Shown here: positions 20,845-30,133 of the stretch, one piece after another
How positions within the stretch are numbered: the stretch's first letter is position 1
Layout of the letters: every line of letters starts with the position of its first letter
From: Doryteuthis pealeii
Lineage: Eukaryota > Mollusca > Cephalopoda > Myopsida > Loliginidae
DNA: 64,000 nucleotides
Direction of reading: 5' to 3'
Assembly: GCA_023376005.1 (NCBI GenBank)
Contig: CM042162.1
Coordinates: 90,278,758 to 90,342,757 of the forward strand
The notes under the pieces: model-generated
Seen by the model: only the letters and a program-made list of their open reading frames with translations
Told to the model about the DNA's origin: nothing
Databases searched by the model: none
Program-made: the position numbers and the translations under genes

Positions 20845-22680
20845 ATCATCATCATGTCGTGCATGTAGCGCGGATATCCATGACAATCTGTCGCCAACCT
20901 TCCCTATCACTCATTGCCCCTGGGAGGTCCTCTGCGCAGCATCCAGAATCCTCGCATAGCTGGTCAATGTAGGTCCTTATTGGGCTTCCTACGTTAGCAT
21001 GTCCATGTGTTGGCTTCCATAGAAGAACGTCGCTTATGAGCTTGTCCCCGCTTCTTCAGCAGTGCCCTGCATGCCTAGTTCGTCTTACTCGGATGGTTTG
21101 TGAGGTGGGGGGCAGGTGGCCATACAGCTGCTTCCTTGTGGGGTGCTGTTTCTACAACTTGTTCAAGACTGCACACAGCTGTCTTGTGCAGGTCCCATCT
21201 AGATTATTCTCGAGGCGCTTTGTTAGGGCCCAAGTGGTGCAGCCACACATCAGTACTGATATAACCACAGCCTGGAAGAACTGTCGCTTTAACTTGTCAG
21301 TGAGATCGGATTTCCATATGACTGATAATTTGTTTGTGGCCGCCCATGCCTTTTCTATACGTGTATTAACATCGCTTTCTGTGGATGAGATATTACTACC
21401 TAGGTATGTGAACGGTTTCACTGGCTTAAAAGGCTTACCGTCAAGTGTGGAGATGTCTCCTTTCTTTTTGAAGCACATGAACTCGGTTTTATCGGAGTTC
21501 ACATAGAGGCCGATATTCTTTGATGCCTCCTCCAAGCTATGTAGTAGTGACTCAGCCTGTGCCGGTGTATCTGCAAGAAGCGCAAGGTCATCAGTGTAGT
21601 CTGCATCTGTGACTTGCGCAGGATATCGCCTGCTTCTTGTCTATCTTAGTGTAAAGTCTTTTTCTTTTATGGTATCTAATGATGTTGGAAGTGCATAGTC
21701 TAGGCATATTATATATACTAGCAAAATAAAAAAACACCCTCCGGGCGATGTAAAAATAGATTTTTGAAACATATTGCCTGAGGGGTGGGAGTTAAAAATT
21801 CAATGTCAGCGAGTTTGTACCCTAAGTAAGTAAAATCATCAAATTCATTAAAGGATTAAAAAATAAGACAATTTGAAATGTAAACTTTAAATATGTATTA
21901 AAATAAAACAAACTATATATAGGTATATAATACCAGTCATGTATTTATTAAAACTTGTTTTAAAAAACAACGAGGAGTGTCTAATGTTGCATGTTCAAAT
22001 TTTGGGTGTTTTTGTTCTATGTTATGACGATTTTGGGTAATGTGACGTAAGCAGAGACGTAATTTTTGTTACAGACAAAAACCGGAGGCGAATCTCTATT
22101 ATTAATAGATATGGTGCTAATGTATCTCCTTGTAGGACTCCAGCGGTGATGTCAAAGAAAACTGTGTCGCCATCAGGTGAGCGTACCATTGCTTTATTAT
22201 CATGGTAGAGTATCATAATAGCGCAAACGTTTCTTTGGGGAGACCGTACGCTAGTGGTATTTGTTCCATTTTCCCTTTGTATATGGAAACAAATGCCGTG
22301 GAGAAGTCTACGAATAACACCGTTGCCTCTAGATTCTTGCTCCTTCTATGATCCTTCGAGTCAGGATCTGGGAGGTTGTGGATCGATTTCTGCGGAATCC
22401 GTTTTGCTTTTTCTAAGGATTTTCTCTATTTCGGGTCGGATGCGATTAAGAAGAAGGACATTATATATTTTAGCGGCAATAGCAGTAAGAGTTATGCCTC
22501 TGTAGTTTTTAGCGATTCCGAGGTCTCCCTTTTTGGAGAATGGGAGGATGCATCCTTTCGTCCATTTGTCTATTCTATTTTGTCTATATACTGCATTGCC
22601 TAGCCTAAGCAGCATGTCATTGAACTTTCCTATCTTCCATACCTCAGGTGTATTTCATCAAGACCTGCAGCTTTTAAGAA
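20845..22680 (-). mobile_element. RTE-like LINE, RT domain to 3' end, degraded
   Basis: Minus strand, in order: [14 protein letters not shown] and NYRGITLTAIAAKIYN (N-terminal RT motifs), GVLQGDTLAPY, ADYTDDLALLAD with the YxDD-type catalytic box (about 21575-21625), NSDKTEFMCFKKKGD, FTYLGSNISSTESDVNTRIE, RTRHAGHC and PIRTYIDQLCEDSGC near the C terminus, then a short ATC tail at 20845-20856. It lacks the endonuclease domain (5' truncated at a TA array), has several frameshifts and stops, and is split by the Helitron at 21718-22109. Clade assigned from motif wording, not phylogeny. Confidence 0.85.
21718..22109 (-). mobile_element. Helitron Hel1-related copy inside the LINE RT gene
   Basis: 392 bases running from TC (22109-22108 on minus) to CTAG (21721-21718), with the 3' hairpin CGCCCGGAGGGTG slightly worn. 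It sits between the LINE codons for APY and ICLDYAL and so post-dates the LINE. Junctions fit A/T insertion, apart from a 2-base TA slippage. Confidence 0.75.
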
Positions 22681-22681
<1 letters not shown>

Positions 22682-22724
<43 letters not shown>

Positions 22725-22875
22725 ACATATATATACATATATACATACATATATACATGTATATATACATATATATACATATATAGAGAGAGATAGATAT
22801 ATATACATATATATATGTATATATATACATATATGTATATACATATATACATATATATATATATACATATATACA

Positions 22876-22941
<66 letters not shown>

Positions 22942-22945
22942 CTAT
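22682..22945. repeat. TA/TATACA/CA compound microsatellite
   Basis: Runs of TA, TATACATA and CA bounding the 5' end of the LINE remnant. Confidence 0.95.
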
Positions 22946-23033
22946 AGAATGAATAAGAATAAATGAGAAAAGTATTGGCATGAAAATGTGCTCAATGCTA
23001 ATAAAGCAGAGCAGTTTTATAATCAATAGTAAT

Positions 23034-23222
23034 ATTATGGATTTAGACTCATAACTTAAAGTTTCATGGTTATGCAATCCTCAGATGAGTCAAATGGTTG
23101 AGATCTTAAAACAAAAAACAAAAATATAACTAAAAAACTGTTTTTTAAGGTCTCAACCATTTGACTCATCTGAGGATTGCATAACCATGAAACTTAAGTT
23201 ATGAGTCCAAATCATCCATAAT
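23034..23222. repeat. Palindrome with 80-bp arms
   Basis: Arms 23034-23110 and 23142-23222 are almost exact inverse complements (GACTCATCTGAGGATTGCAT in the right arm). TA arrays lie on both outer sides. No hammerhead core was recognised. Confidence 0.85.
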
Positions 23223-23229
23223 ACCATTA

Positions 23230-23275
<46 letters not shown>
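23230..23275. repeat. (TA)n microsatellite
   Basis: TA array. Confidence 0.95.
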
Positions 23276-23279
<4 letters not shown>

Positions 23280-23280
23280 T

Positions 23281-23535
23281 AGGTTGTAGTGGGTGTCTTT
23301 ATCTAACCCACTAAAACATTTTGACAGAAAGTTAATCATAGATGTTTTCGAACATCCCAAGAGATCCATTTTTATTTTCTCCTCCGAACCAACATTAATT
23401 TCTTTTAAGTTGTTTTTCCAAGCCGCATAAACACACTGACCTTTGGGGGTCACTAATCTGCCTGGCGAGTTTTTAACGGATCTGGAAAATGTCGTTGGAA
23501 TTGCGGAAGTAGTCCCTAGTGACTTACAAAATATT
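23281..23535 (-). other. Unrecognised open frame between two TA arrays
   Basis: An uninterrupted minus-strand frame of about 85 codons fills almost the whole interval between the TA arrays at 23230-23275 and 23548-23580. It includes KIFCKSLGTTSAIPTTFSRS, RLVTPKGQCVYAAWKNNL and LSKCFSGLDKD and has a mixed, protein-like composition unlike the repeat frames nearby. There is no ATG near its beginning and no clear splice sites. It could be a fragment of a transposon protein or a lost exon. Function unknown. Confidence 0.3.
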
Positions 23536-23542
23536 TTTTCTT

Positions 23543-23547
<5 letters not shown>

Positions 23548-23580
<33 letters not shown>
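23548..23580. repeat. (TA)n microsatellite
   Basis: TA array. Confidence 0.95.
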
Positions 23581-23581
<1 letters not shown>

Positions 23582-23582
<1 letters not shown>

Positions 23583-23700
23583 TAGCAAAAGTACCCGGTC
23601 CATGACCGGAAAAAAATAATTTTGAAGAACACCAGTGATTGAAAGAGAAAAGAGGAAGAGAGTAGTAAGAGAGGAAAATAATTTAGCCAAATTCTCATCA
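23582..23700 (-). mobile_element. 3' end of a second Helitron family
   Basis: Minus strand ends with hairpin CCGGTCATGGACCGG, a short spacer and CTAG before T (23585-23582). The body sequence differs from Hel1. The 5' end was not found. Confidence 0.55.
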
Positions 23701-23704
23701 AATT

Positions 23705-24278
23705 GAAAAATTCCTGTTGGCTGTGGGTGGCGACCCGTCATGCTTAGGGATAGAACCCAGATGGATGAGCAGTTCATGACTTGCAATACTCCACTTTGGG
23801 CCTATCTTGGGCTAGATGGGCGGTTTGAGAGGCCCCCTCCGATCAATCGGCTGGTCATGTCAAGCCCTAGCACCTATATGATTTTCCCAATCCTGTTGCC
23901 CTTATGGCAATCCCCAACTCTTTTATCATATGGGTTCTAGAAGGCGGTGGCTGAGGGTGTACATGTCCTGGGAATGACGTTAAACTCTATCTGATGATGA
24001 GGCTTCAGTTTTGGAGGTTTGGGGAATGTGGAGCACCCCTTCATCACGATTGCTACCATATCCACTCTGACCCGGAGTGGTAGTACCTGATAGGGTCCCA
24101 TCTATGGGTTAAATAGAAAACTTGAGTTTATAAACAAAATTGTATTATCCATTAAAAATGAAATTATTTCAAAACTTTGTTAGCATTAAACATTTTTTTA
24201 CCAATAGAAGTATTCGGCATAAAATGACCCAAGGGGTTGACATGCCGTAAAACCCAACCAACCAACCAACCAACCAAT

Positions 24279-24280
<2 letters not shown>
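23705..24280 (+). repeat. Repeat family R1, near full length
   Basis: Runs from GGCTGTGGGTGGCGACCCG to a (CCAA)n tail; the very start (CCGACTGCACC block) is missing. Confidence 0.75.
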
Positions 24281-24330
<50 letters not shown>

Positions 24331-24671
24331 TATATAATAAATTGGTTTACTATCAACAAGTCACCGCCCAAACTCATGCAGTTGATCAGATCATTGAATA
24401 CGCAATAATTATATAACGAAAAAAGACAAACGAACGCGTCGCAAAGAGAGAGAGAGAGAGAGAGAGAGACTGTGTGTGAGAGAGAGGTAGGGCATATTGC
24501 TCGAGTAAAAAAAAAGGATAACTTTGATTTGATACAAGGCCACAAGTATAGTGTATCCAGCGAGAATCGAACTCACTAAATTTTAATTTTCATTCAATAC
24601 GAAATATATATTATATAATGAAAAAATAAAAATAAATGAGTCGCGAGCAGAGAGAGAGATAGAGAGAGTGC

Positions 24672-24704
<33 letters not shown>

Positions 24705-24712
24705 GAGAGACT
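24281..24712. repeat. CT/GA microsatellites with S3 SINE pieces
   Basis: CT array 24283-24326 and GA arrays around 24445-24485 and 24645-24705. A tRNA-like S3 fragment with CAGCGAGAATCGAACTCAC lies at 24535-24580. Confidence 0.8.
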
Positions 24713-24744
24713 GCATATCGCTCGTGTAAAAAAAATCATATCTT

Positions 24745-24835
24745 AGATTTGTTACAACTCCACAAGAATGATGCATCCGGCGAGAATCGAACTCACTATT
24801 CGCTAGCAATGGACCTGCGAACTTTTGAAGAGAAG
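24745..24835 (-). mobile_element. tRNA-derived SINE, family S3 fragment
   Basis: + strand reads CCGGCGAGAATCGAACTCAC then AATGGACCTGCGAACTTT; the minus strand gives a B box (GAGTTCGATTCTCG). It ends about 60 bases before the promoter block of the histone-like gene. Confidence 0.55.
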
Positions 24836-24898
24836 AGAATGTTAAGAAAAAAAAATTATTTTCGTTGTTAAATCACGTGACTAGTGAGCTCCCATTTG

Positions 24899-24946
24899 AT
24901 TGGACTATTCCCCAACAGATTTAAATCCCAGATACCTTTAATATAC
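24899..24946 (+). promoter_or_regulatory. Promoter of divergent H4-like gene
   Basis: ATTGG (inverted CCAAT, 24899-24903), then AGATACCTTTAATATA (24930-24945), which includes a TATA-type box. The start-to-start distance is 31 bases, exactly as in the H4 variant promoter at 40280-40326, and about 20 of those 31 bases are identical without gaps. The ATG follows 94 bases after the TATA box. Confidence 0.75.
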
Positions 24947-25038
24947 GATTCAGAGAGTGGTGAAAGAGCAACTCATATTTTTTTTAAACGAGAACTGCAG
25001 CAACGTTGTTTGTGGGATTTTGTTACTTTAACACTTTC

Positions 25039-25347
25039 ATGGCGCATTTCGGTAAATATTCGAGAAGGAATGGATACAGAATGGGAGCTAAGCGTCGCCC
25101 TATAATCAAGTCATCACGCCGTCGTCGTCCGGTTTGCCGGAAAGATGAAAAGGATTCTTCTAAGCTGGCGAACGAGACTCTCGTAATGCTCAAGTTAATA
25201 CTGGGCTTCATTGATGATGCGGTCATTCACTGCCAGATGAGGAAACGTAGACACATCGAAATCATTGACGTCGTATTCGCCCTGAAATACGTTACGGTGC
25301 AAGTCGCACAATTTTGGGGTTTGAAATTCTCAATGTCTCCCCTGTAG
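25039..25347 (+). CDS. Highly divergent histone H4-like protein (102 aa)
   Basis: Single-exon frame from ATG 25039 to TAG 25345-25347. It is recognised as an H4 paralog by several independent matches to the gene at 40393. The N-terminal tail keeps MA, GK, S and GAKR in register. Residues 46-83 (ETLVMLK to DVVFALK) match H4 alpha2-alpha3 with a one-residue deletion. Cys65 aligns with the unusual Cys74 of the H4 variant. Eleven residues after ALK end in FWG where H4 ends FGG. The alpha1 and loop 1 region is 9 residues shorter and replaced by Arg/Lys/Ser-rich sequence, so a normal H3-H4 fold is doubtful. The last 8 residues (LKFSMSPL) come from stop-codon loss. The frame stays open despite strong divergence, which argues for a translated nuclear or DNA-binding protein rather than simple decay. 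Role unknown; possibly germline-specific. A relaxed pseudogene with intact frame is the main alternative. Confidence 0.75.
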   Translation: MAHFGKYSRRNGYRMGAKRRPIIKSSRRRRPVCRKDEKDSSKLANETLVMLKLILGFIDDAVIHCQMRKRRHIEIIDVVFALKYVTVQVAQFWGLKFSMSPL

Positions 25348-26162
25348 CACTACACTGCGAGTTTTAAATCCCCGTCCCACATACACACATTTTATTTCGC
25401 GAATCCTCACTTTGTTCTGATGCAGCTTAAAGACCTCAAGATTAACGTACAGAGTTCGATATCTAAAATCAATTTATGGCTTTTTCTGGCTTTAAGAGAT
25501 TCCAGTCGTCTAATTCCAGAATCTACTAACCAGGTCTTTTATTCAAACTACAGTCTATCGGTGTTTTCAAGTATTTAAAAACTAGACCTGTAACGCTTAA
25601 ACGGCTCAATGAACAATCTTGAATGCAACTGAAACACCAAAGATGTTAAGACTAACAAGGCCGAGTTGTGGAAACTTTGTTTATCTAAAATCAATATACG
25701 GCTTGTCTGGTTTTCAAGACGACTCCAGTCGTTTAATTTCAGAATCTACCAATCGGGTCTTCTGACGATTGAGTGCGTTTACTTTTTCCAAGTATCTAAA
25801 AACTGCACCTTCAACTGTTTAAACGGCTCAATGAACAAAAGTGAACATTTTATTTCAGAATTTGAAAGAATTGTACTAAAACTCTTACGGCTAGTTCGTA
25901 TATTGTTGAGTCCTTATTGTTTTAAGTTTGACCTTAATGTGCATAATGTTAGTGTTTAAATATTTTTGTTTAGATAGAAATACTCGGAAACTTTTCAATA
26001 TCTACTCTTTTCCTCAGTACCCTGAACCCCTGAACTTGGCGAAAAAGAATGAAATCCATTTTCAAACTCCTCAAAATCTGGAGTATTAAACCTTCTATAC
26101 TTGCAAACAAAACTACTACTTCTAGCATAACTTCCTCTGAATTTTTGAGAAGGTCTTGAAAT
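25348..26162. repeat. Tandem duplicated 190-bp unit, otherwise unassigned
   Basis: Units at about 25455-25640 and 25675-25850 share TATCTAAAATCAAT, CCAGTCGT, CAGAATCTAC and AAACGGCTCAATGAACAA. They have diverged substantially. The 97-codon frame at 25666-25959 lies mostly in the second unit and matches nothing recognisable. Confidence 0.6.
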
Positions 26163-26385
26163 TTCAATTATTCGGACAATTGACCTCCTCTTTATTTATC
26201 TACAGTTTCGGTCGATGTTCCCTCCTGCCCTCTTAAGGTGTTTCTTGTCGAACACTTGAAGGTTCCGGAATCCGAGAAGGTTTAGAGTTCGACAAACACC
26301 TGAAGGTCGGGAGGTACACCGGCCAAAACTTTGTAGATAGCAATAAAGGGGACAATAGTCTGAGTAATACAAATATAACAGAAGT
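26163..26385. repeat. Family C inverted pair with degraded hammerheads
   Basis: A minus copy (about 26163-26245) and a plus copy (about 26290-26385) each carry a family C hammerhead region. The plus copy reads CACCTGAAGG, a CCGG-type stem II, CAAAACTTTGTA; the minus copy has CGACCGAAACTGTAG. Core positions are mutated in both (G9 and CAAAA in one, CTTAAGA in the other). Tails carry the GGACAATAGTCTGAG motif. Confidence 0.5.
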
Positions 26386-26870
26386 GTCAACCTTGAGACC
26401 TTTTTACTCTTAAATGCTATTGTATTTTCTCCTCTCTCTTCAAATGACTTAATTGAAGATTTAAGAGTAAATCCACTTTTTTTTTTCTACTGAAAAGTTG
26501 TATTAACCCTATCCCTGCAAACAATGCGATTATTACTTCGAGCATAAGTATCAACTTTGAAACCATTCCTCTTGGAGGAATTTCTGAATACGATCGTCTT
26601 TTTTTCTTTCTCAATATTCAAAAAAGAATATTTTATATTAATGATTTTAAATTTTAGATTTTTGATCAGATCCAGCACGGATCCCCAGCACTTTCTTACC
26701 ACGCGCCCCTATCGACCATCACTCAGGGATGGTCCTTTGCACAACATCCAGTATCCACGCAGATCTTTGCTTGGCCAACCAATACTGTAACTGGAATGTT
26801 ATTTAATGAATGTCGGCTTACTCGGATGTTTGTGTTGTGATAGGCGGTAAGTGATCGTACAGATCAGATT
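26386..26870 (-). pseudogene. Degraded LINE 3' end and unassigned AT-rich DNA
   Basis: 26690-26870 resembles the far 3' coding end of the RTE-like LINE at 20845 (ATCACTCAGGGATGGTCC block, then GCTTACTCGGATG), but is too worn to translate. The stretch before it shows nothing recognisable. Confidence 0.35.
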
Positions 26871-27061
26871 TTGTTCTAGAAATGGTTAAACATTTTTAAT
26901 TAGTAAATACTTGATATAACTAGAGAAAACTATGAACGTTTACGGCTCCGAAAAAAACTCCTTTCATATACGGAACAGTGAGAGGGGTTGTTCTCCAATT
27001 ACAAAACTGTTCTGATTTCTTTTCTCTCCCGTTTTTTTTTTTTTTTTTTTTTTTTTTTCTC

Positions 27062-27094
<33 letters not shown>

Positions 27095-27260
27095 TTTTAT
27101 TTCTGGTCCTATACATTTTTAAAACCCGAATAGTTTTAATGGGACTGGCCCGGGTTTTCTATTTTTAGCTAGTTTAATTTCGCTACCTATTTTATCCTTT
27201 TTGACATACAGTTTCAAACATATACAGTTTGACATACCTCATATACAATTTAGAGTTATC

Positions 27261-27293
<33 letters not shown>

Positions 27294-28029
27294 TGAAGAG
27301 GGCGCTTTACTCCGCTGCTGAGATATAATCAGTGTATAGCATAGAGTAAATATATAGTATAGTACAATGACGCAGATAGATTTTTAATTTAGTGTCCTGG
27401 GATGCATAGATTTTATTTGTATGCGTCCCCGGGAAATTTGATTAGTCCCAACTAAAGTTTCTAAAATTGTAGAATTATCATGAACAACTAAAACCATCTA
27501 ACCCCTACCTTGTACCACAGTACAATTACAGTGTAATTCGTTTCCAAGAAAATATTGAAATGTATTTACACTTCGTTGGAAAATCACTGGGACGCATGGA
27601 TATGATTTTTCTGCACCCTTTTAGATTTGTATGCGTCAGTGACACATGGCGCGTATTTATCAGCATCTCTGATATTGTCTAGTCAGAATATCTACCTAAT
27701 GTATTCCTATTGGCAAACCCTGAAACCACTTTAATATTCCATCTACATGACATGTATGTATGTACGTCCGCCCCCCCCCAAGAGAGGGCTGATATGAAAC
27801 GTTTATTCTATGTATAATAATTCTGCCAAGAAGTAATAAGACAGTAAAAAAAAAAAATCGGAAATATATCTAATGGGGGCGGAAACGTTCCCACTGCAGA
27901 AAACGGTTTTCAGTTGACTCCTATTCCGTTTGTGCACGCCAATTCCAACAATGGCGATCACTTCTATCCATAAACTCCTGCAGCAACTCAGAATGTACAT
28001 ACAAGGATGAAGTGCAATAATCAAAAGGT
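26871..28029. other. No gene recognised; poly(T) runs
   Basis: Two long T runs (about 27033-27085 and 27261-27292) and otherwise AT-rich sequence. GCGTC-centred words (ATGCGTCCC, ATGCGTCAG, GACGCATGG) recur between 27415 and 27640. No frame with domain features. Confidence 0.5.
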
Positions 28030-28215
28030 GGCGGCTTGTGGTGTTATGGTTACGGTAGTAGGAAATGGACTAGTCGATCAGTTCAAATCCTGGACGAGGC
28101 TGTTTACATTTCACATAGCGTTAATACCTTGCGAAAGCTAGGTATTCAACTACTGTCCTTCAGCTATGGGTAAATAGTAGGGTAGACTGGACTCTATAAC
28201 CTTGGCTAGATAACC
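28030..28215 (+). mobile_element. tRNA-derived SINE, family S1, 3' truncated
   Basis: A box TGGTGTTATGGTTACGG, B box AGTTCAAATCCTGG, and the body up to CTAGATAACCAGTC. Confidence 0.7.
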
Positions 28216-28470
28216 AGTCTATGATTGTCACAACCCAATTGCCATAAGGTGATAGGGCTTGAAATAACCAGCCGATTGATCGGAGCGGGCCTCTCTGACC
28301 ACCCGCCAAGCCAAAGTAATTTTGCGTGTCGTGGACTGCTCAACCACCAGGATTGCGTCCTTAAGAATTAAGGGTCACCACACACGGCCAACGGGTAATT
28401 CTATTAAGGAGTACTCTTCAGCAGAGATACAGTCGGTGTATTCTACTTCCCAAGCCGGCAGGACTGAGTT
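28216..28470 (-). repeat. Repeat family R1, 5' part
   Basis: Reverse copy; contains AACCAGCCGATTGATCGGAG and ends at the R1 start block (CAGTCGGTGTATTCTA). Confidence 0.7.
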
Positions 28471-28527
28471 CAGGAGTATTGTGGCCTAAGAAAATATAGG
28501 CCTCAACTGGAAGCTTCATAGTGTAAA

Positions 28528-29427
28528 TCTTATTATAATGGCGATTGTGTTTTTCTGTCTGTAGCCGAAACTAAATTACTACTCAAGTCACAATTCCCTT
28601 AGTTATTGACGTCACATTCACCATGAATTTATCCTTATTTTAACCTCAATTATTAATAAAATTGTTTTACATTATTAATACTGTTAACCATATCTACATA
28701 TATTTTTTACCGCGTACCCCACTTGTACGGGTCAGGCACAAAGTCCCTATTAACGTGGGACCACCCACAAGCCGAAGCTCATGGGGTGGCGGGTGAAAAA
28801 ATTGCGTCGATCCCGTCGGCATTCCCCCTCAAGGGGGGCGCCTCAGGCACTGGGCAATAAACCCAGCCCTGCCCCTTTAAATCAAGGGGGCAGGTGTTGC
28901 CTGGGGGGATGGCCCCCTGGGATCGACGCCGTTAATTATATCAATGGTCCAGTAGCCGAAGCCACTGTAGACCATATCTACATACTAATAACATGCAATT
29001 GTATTTATATATACAACAAAATAGCGGTTTACAGTGTGAAATGGAAGGCTGATTTGCATATTGATATTAAAAATGTAATTTTAATAAATATATGCTTAGT
29101 ATTATTGGTTTCTAACTGTTTGGTTTTATTTTAATGAATATAAGCAAAAATCTCTTAAATGAAATCCATTAACAAGAAAAAATAACTGTCATTTTGTTCT
29201 TTACTTCCTAATTTGACTAAATACTTAAATTAGAAAAAATAATAATGAAAGACGAGAGTGATGGAAGAGTAAATTTCAGTTGTTCTATTTTTCGATTATA
29301 TCCCCCTCTGTTTTAAATCTTTTTATCTGCATTCTTATTTAATTTCATTAGCCTTTCTAATTTAATACGATATTTCATTACATTAAAACTTAAATACTTG
29401 CACCCGGGGGGTGTATATATTTGCTAG
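28528..29427 (+). mobile_element. Helitron Hel1 with internal insertion
   Basis: TC start at 28528 after A; 3' hairpin GCACCCGGGGGGTG, then CTAG at 29424-29427 before T. Interrupted at 28701-28970 by a G1 element, so about 630 bases are Helitron. Confidence 0.8.
28701..28970 (-). mobile_element. GC-rich SINE-like element G1 with 14-bp target duplication
   Basis: Flanked by ACCATATCTACATA at 28687-28700 and 28971-28984. In minus orientation it starts CTACAGTGGCTTCGGC, has GTCGATCCC, a C/G-rich palindromic middle (GCCCAGTGCCTGAGG), GGGATCGACGC, CCCATGAGCTTCGGCTTG and ends GGTAAAAAATA. The A-rich 3' end and 14-bp duplication indicate target-primed retrotransposition. No clear A or B box. Copies: 36651, 44010, 32847 (part), 29500 (worn). 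Confidence 0.75.
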
Positions 29428-29499
29428 TATATTTAATTTCAACTCGGTTATTTTAAGTTATTTTCTGAACTCCCACTATAACTGATAAGCTTAGTCCGA

Positions 29500-29680
29500 T
29501 TATTGTGAGGACCCACACACAAAACGCAACTCATGAGGTGGCCAGTGTAAAAATTGTGTTGGTATTCCGCTTTTTCCCCTTAAGGAAAAATTGGGATATT
29601 GACAAAAGTACTTGGTACCTCTATGGTAATGAGCCTCATTCCTAAAATGAGGTAACCAAGCCTGTTTATACTATTAGTAT
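29500..29680 (-). repeat. Worn G1 copy
   Basis: Retains the order AACTCATGAGGTGGCC, AAAAATTGTGTTGGTATTCC and CCCCTTAAGG, but many substitutions. Confidence 0.45.
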
Positions 29681-29711
29681 CTTTATTTTAATCATTCTAA
29701 TTCTTTTAGAC

Positions 29712-29901
29712 TAATAGTTCTCAACCTTTTTTTTACCTATGGACCCCTTTTAATCGTATTTTACTGTGGTGGACCCCCATAGCCATTCGATGTTTAAAAA
29801 TCCTATTGTAATTTTATAGTTAGATACATTTTTGTTTGCCTGGGTCCCAAAAAATGTTATGTTCCCCGGGGATCCACATGGACCCCGGTTGAGAACCACT
29901 G
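29712..29901. mobile_element. hAT-type MITE with 8-bp target duplication
   Basis: 190-bp element ending GGTTGAGAACCACTG and beginning TAATAGTTCTCAACC, an inverted repeat whose intact form CAGTGGTTCTCAACC is a known hAT-type terminus. It is flanked by exact TTTTAGAC duplications (29704-29711 and 29902-29909), the 8-bp length expected for hAT. No transposase. Confidence 0.85.
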
Positions 29902-30133
29902 TTTTAGACAATAACAAGAGATTTATTCTAATTATTATTCTGATAACTCCGTTGCAATTTATTAGATTTCCGTATGCTACAGTTGAATAAGCTGTATATT
30001 TTATTAAATTATAAAAAAACTTGATTAGTTAAGTTAAAGTTAATGGAAAATTACATGATAACCTGCATTATAAAAAAATAAAAAGTTCATAATCTAGATA
30101 TATAAATGTTCTTTATATTATATATACATCTTA

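Noticed and set aside
21036..21506. 156-codon plus-strand frame
   Set aside because: Antisense to the LINE reverse transcriptase, which reads on the minus strand.
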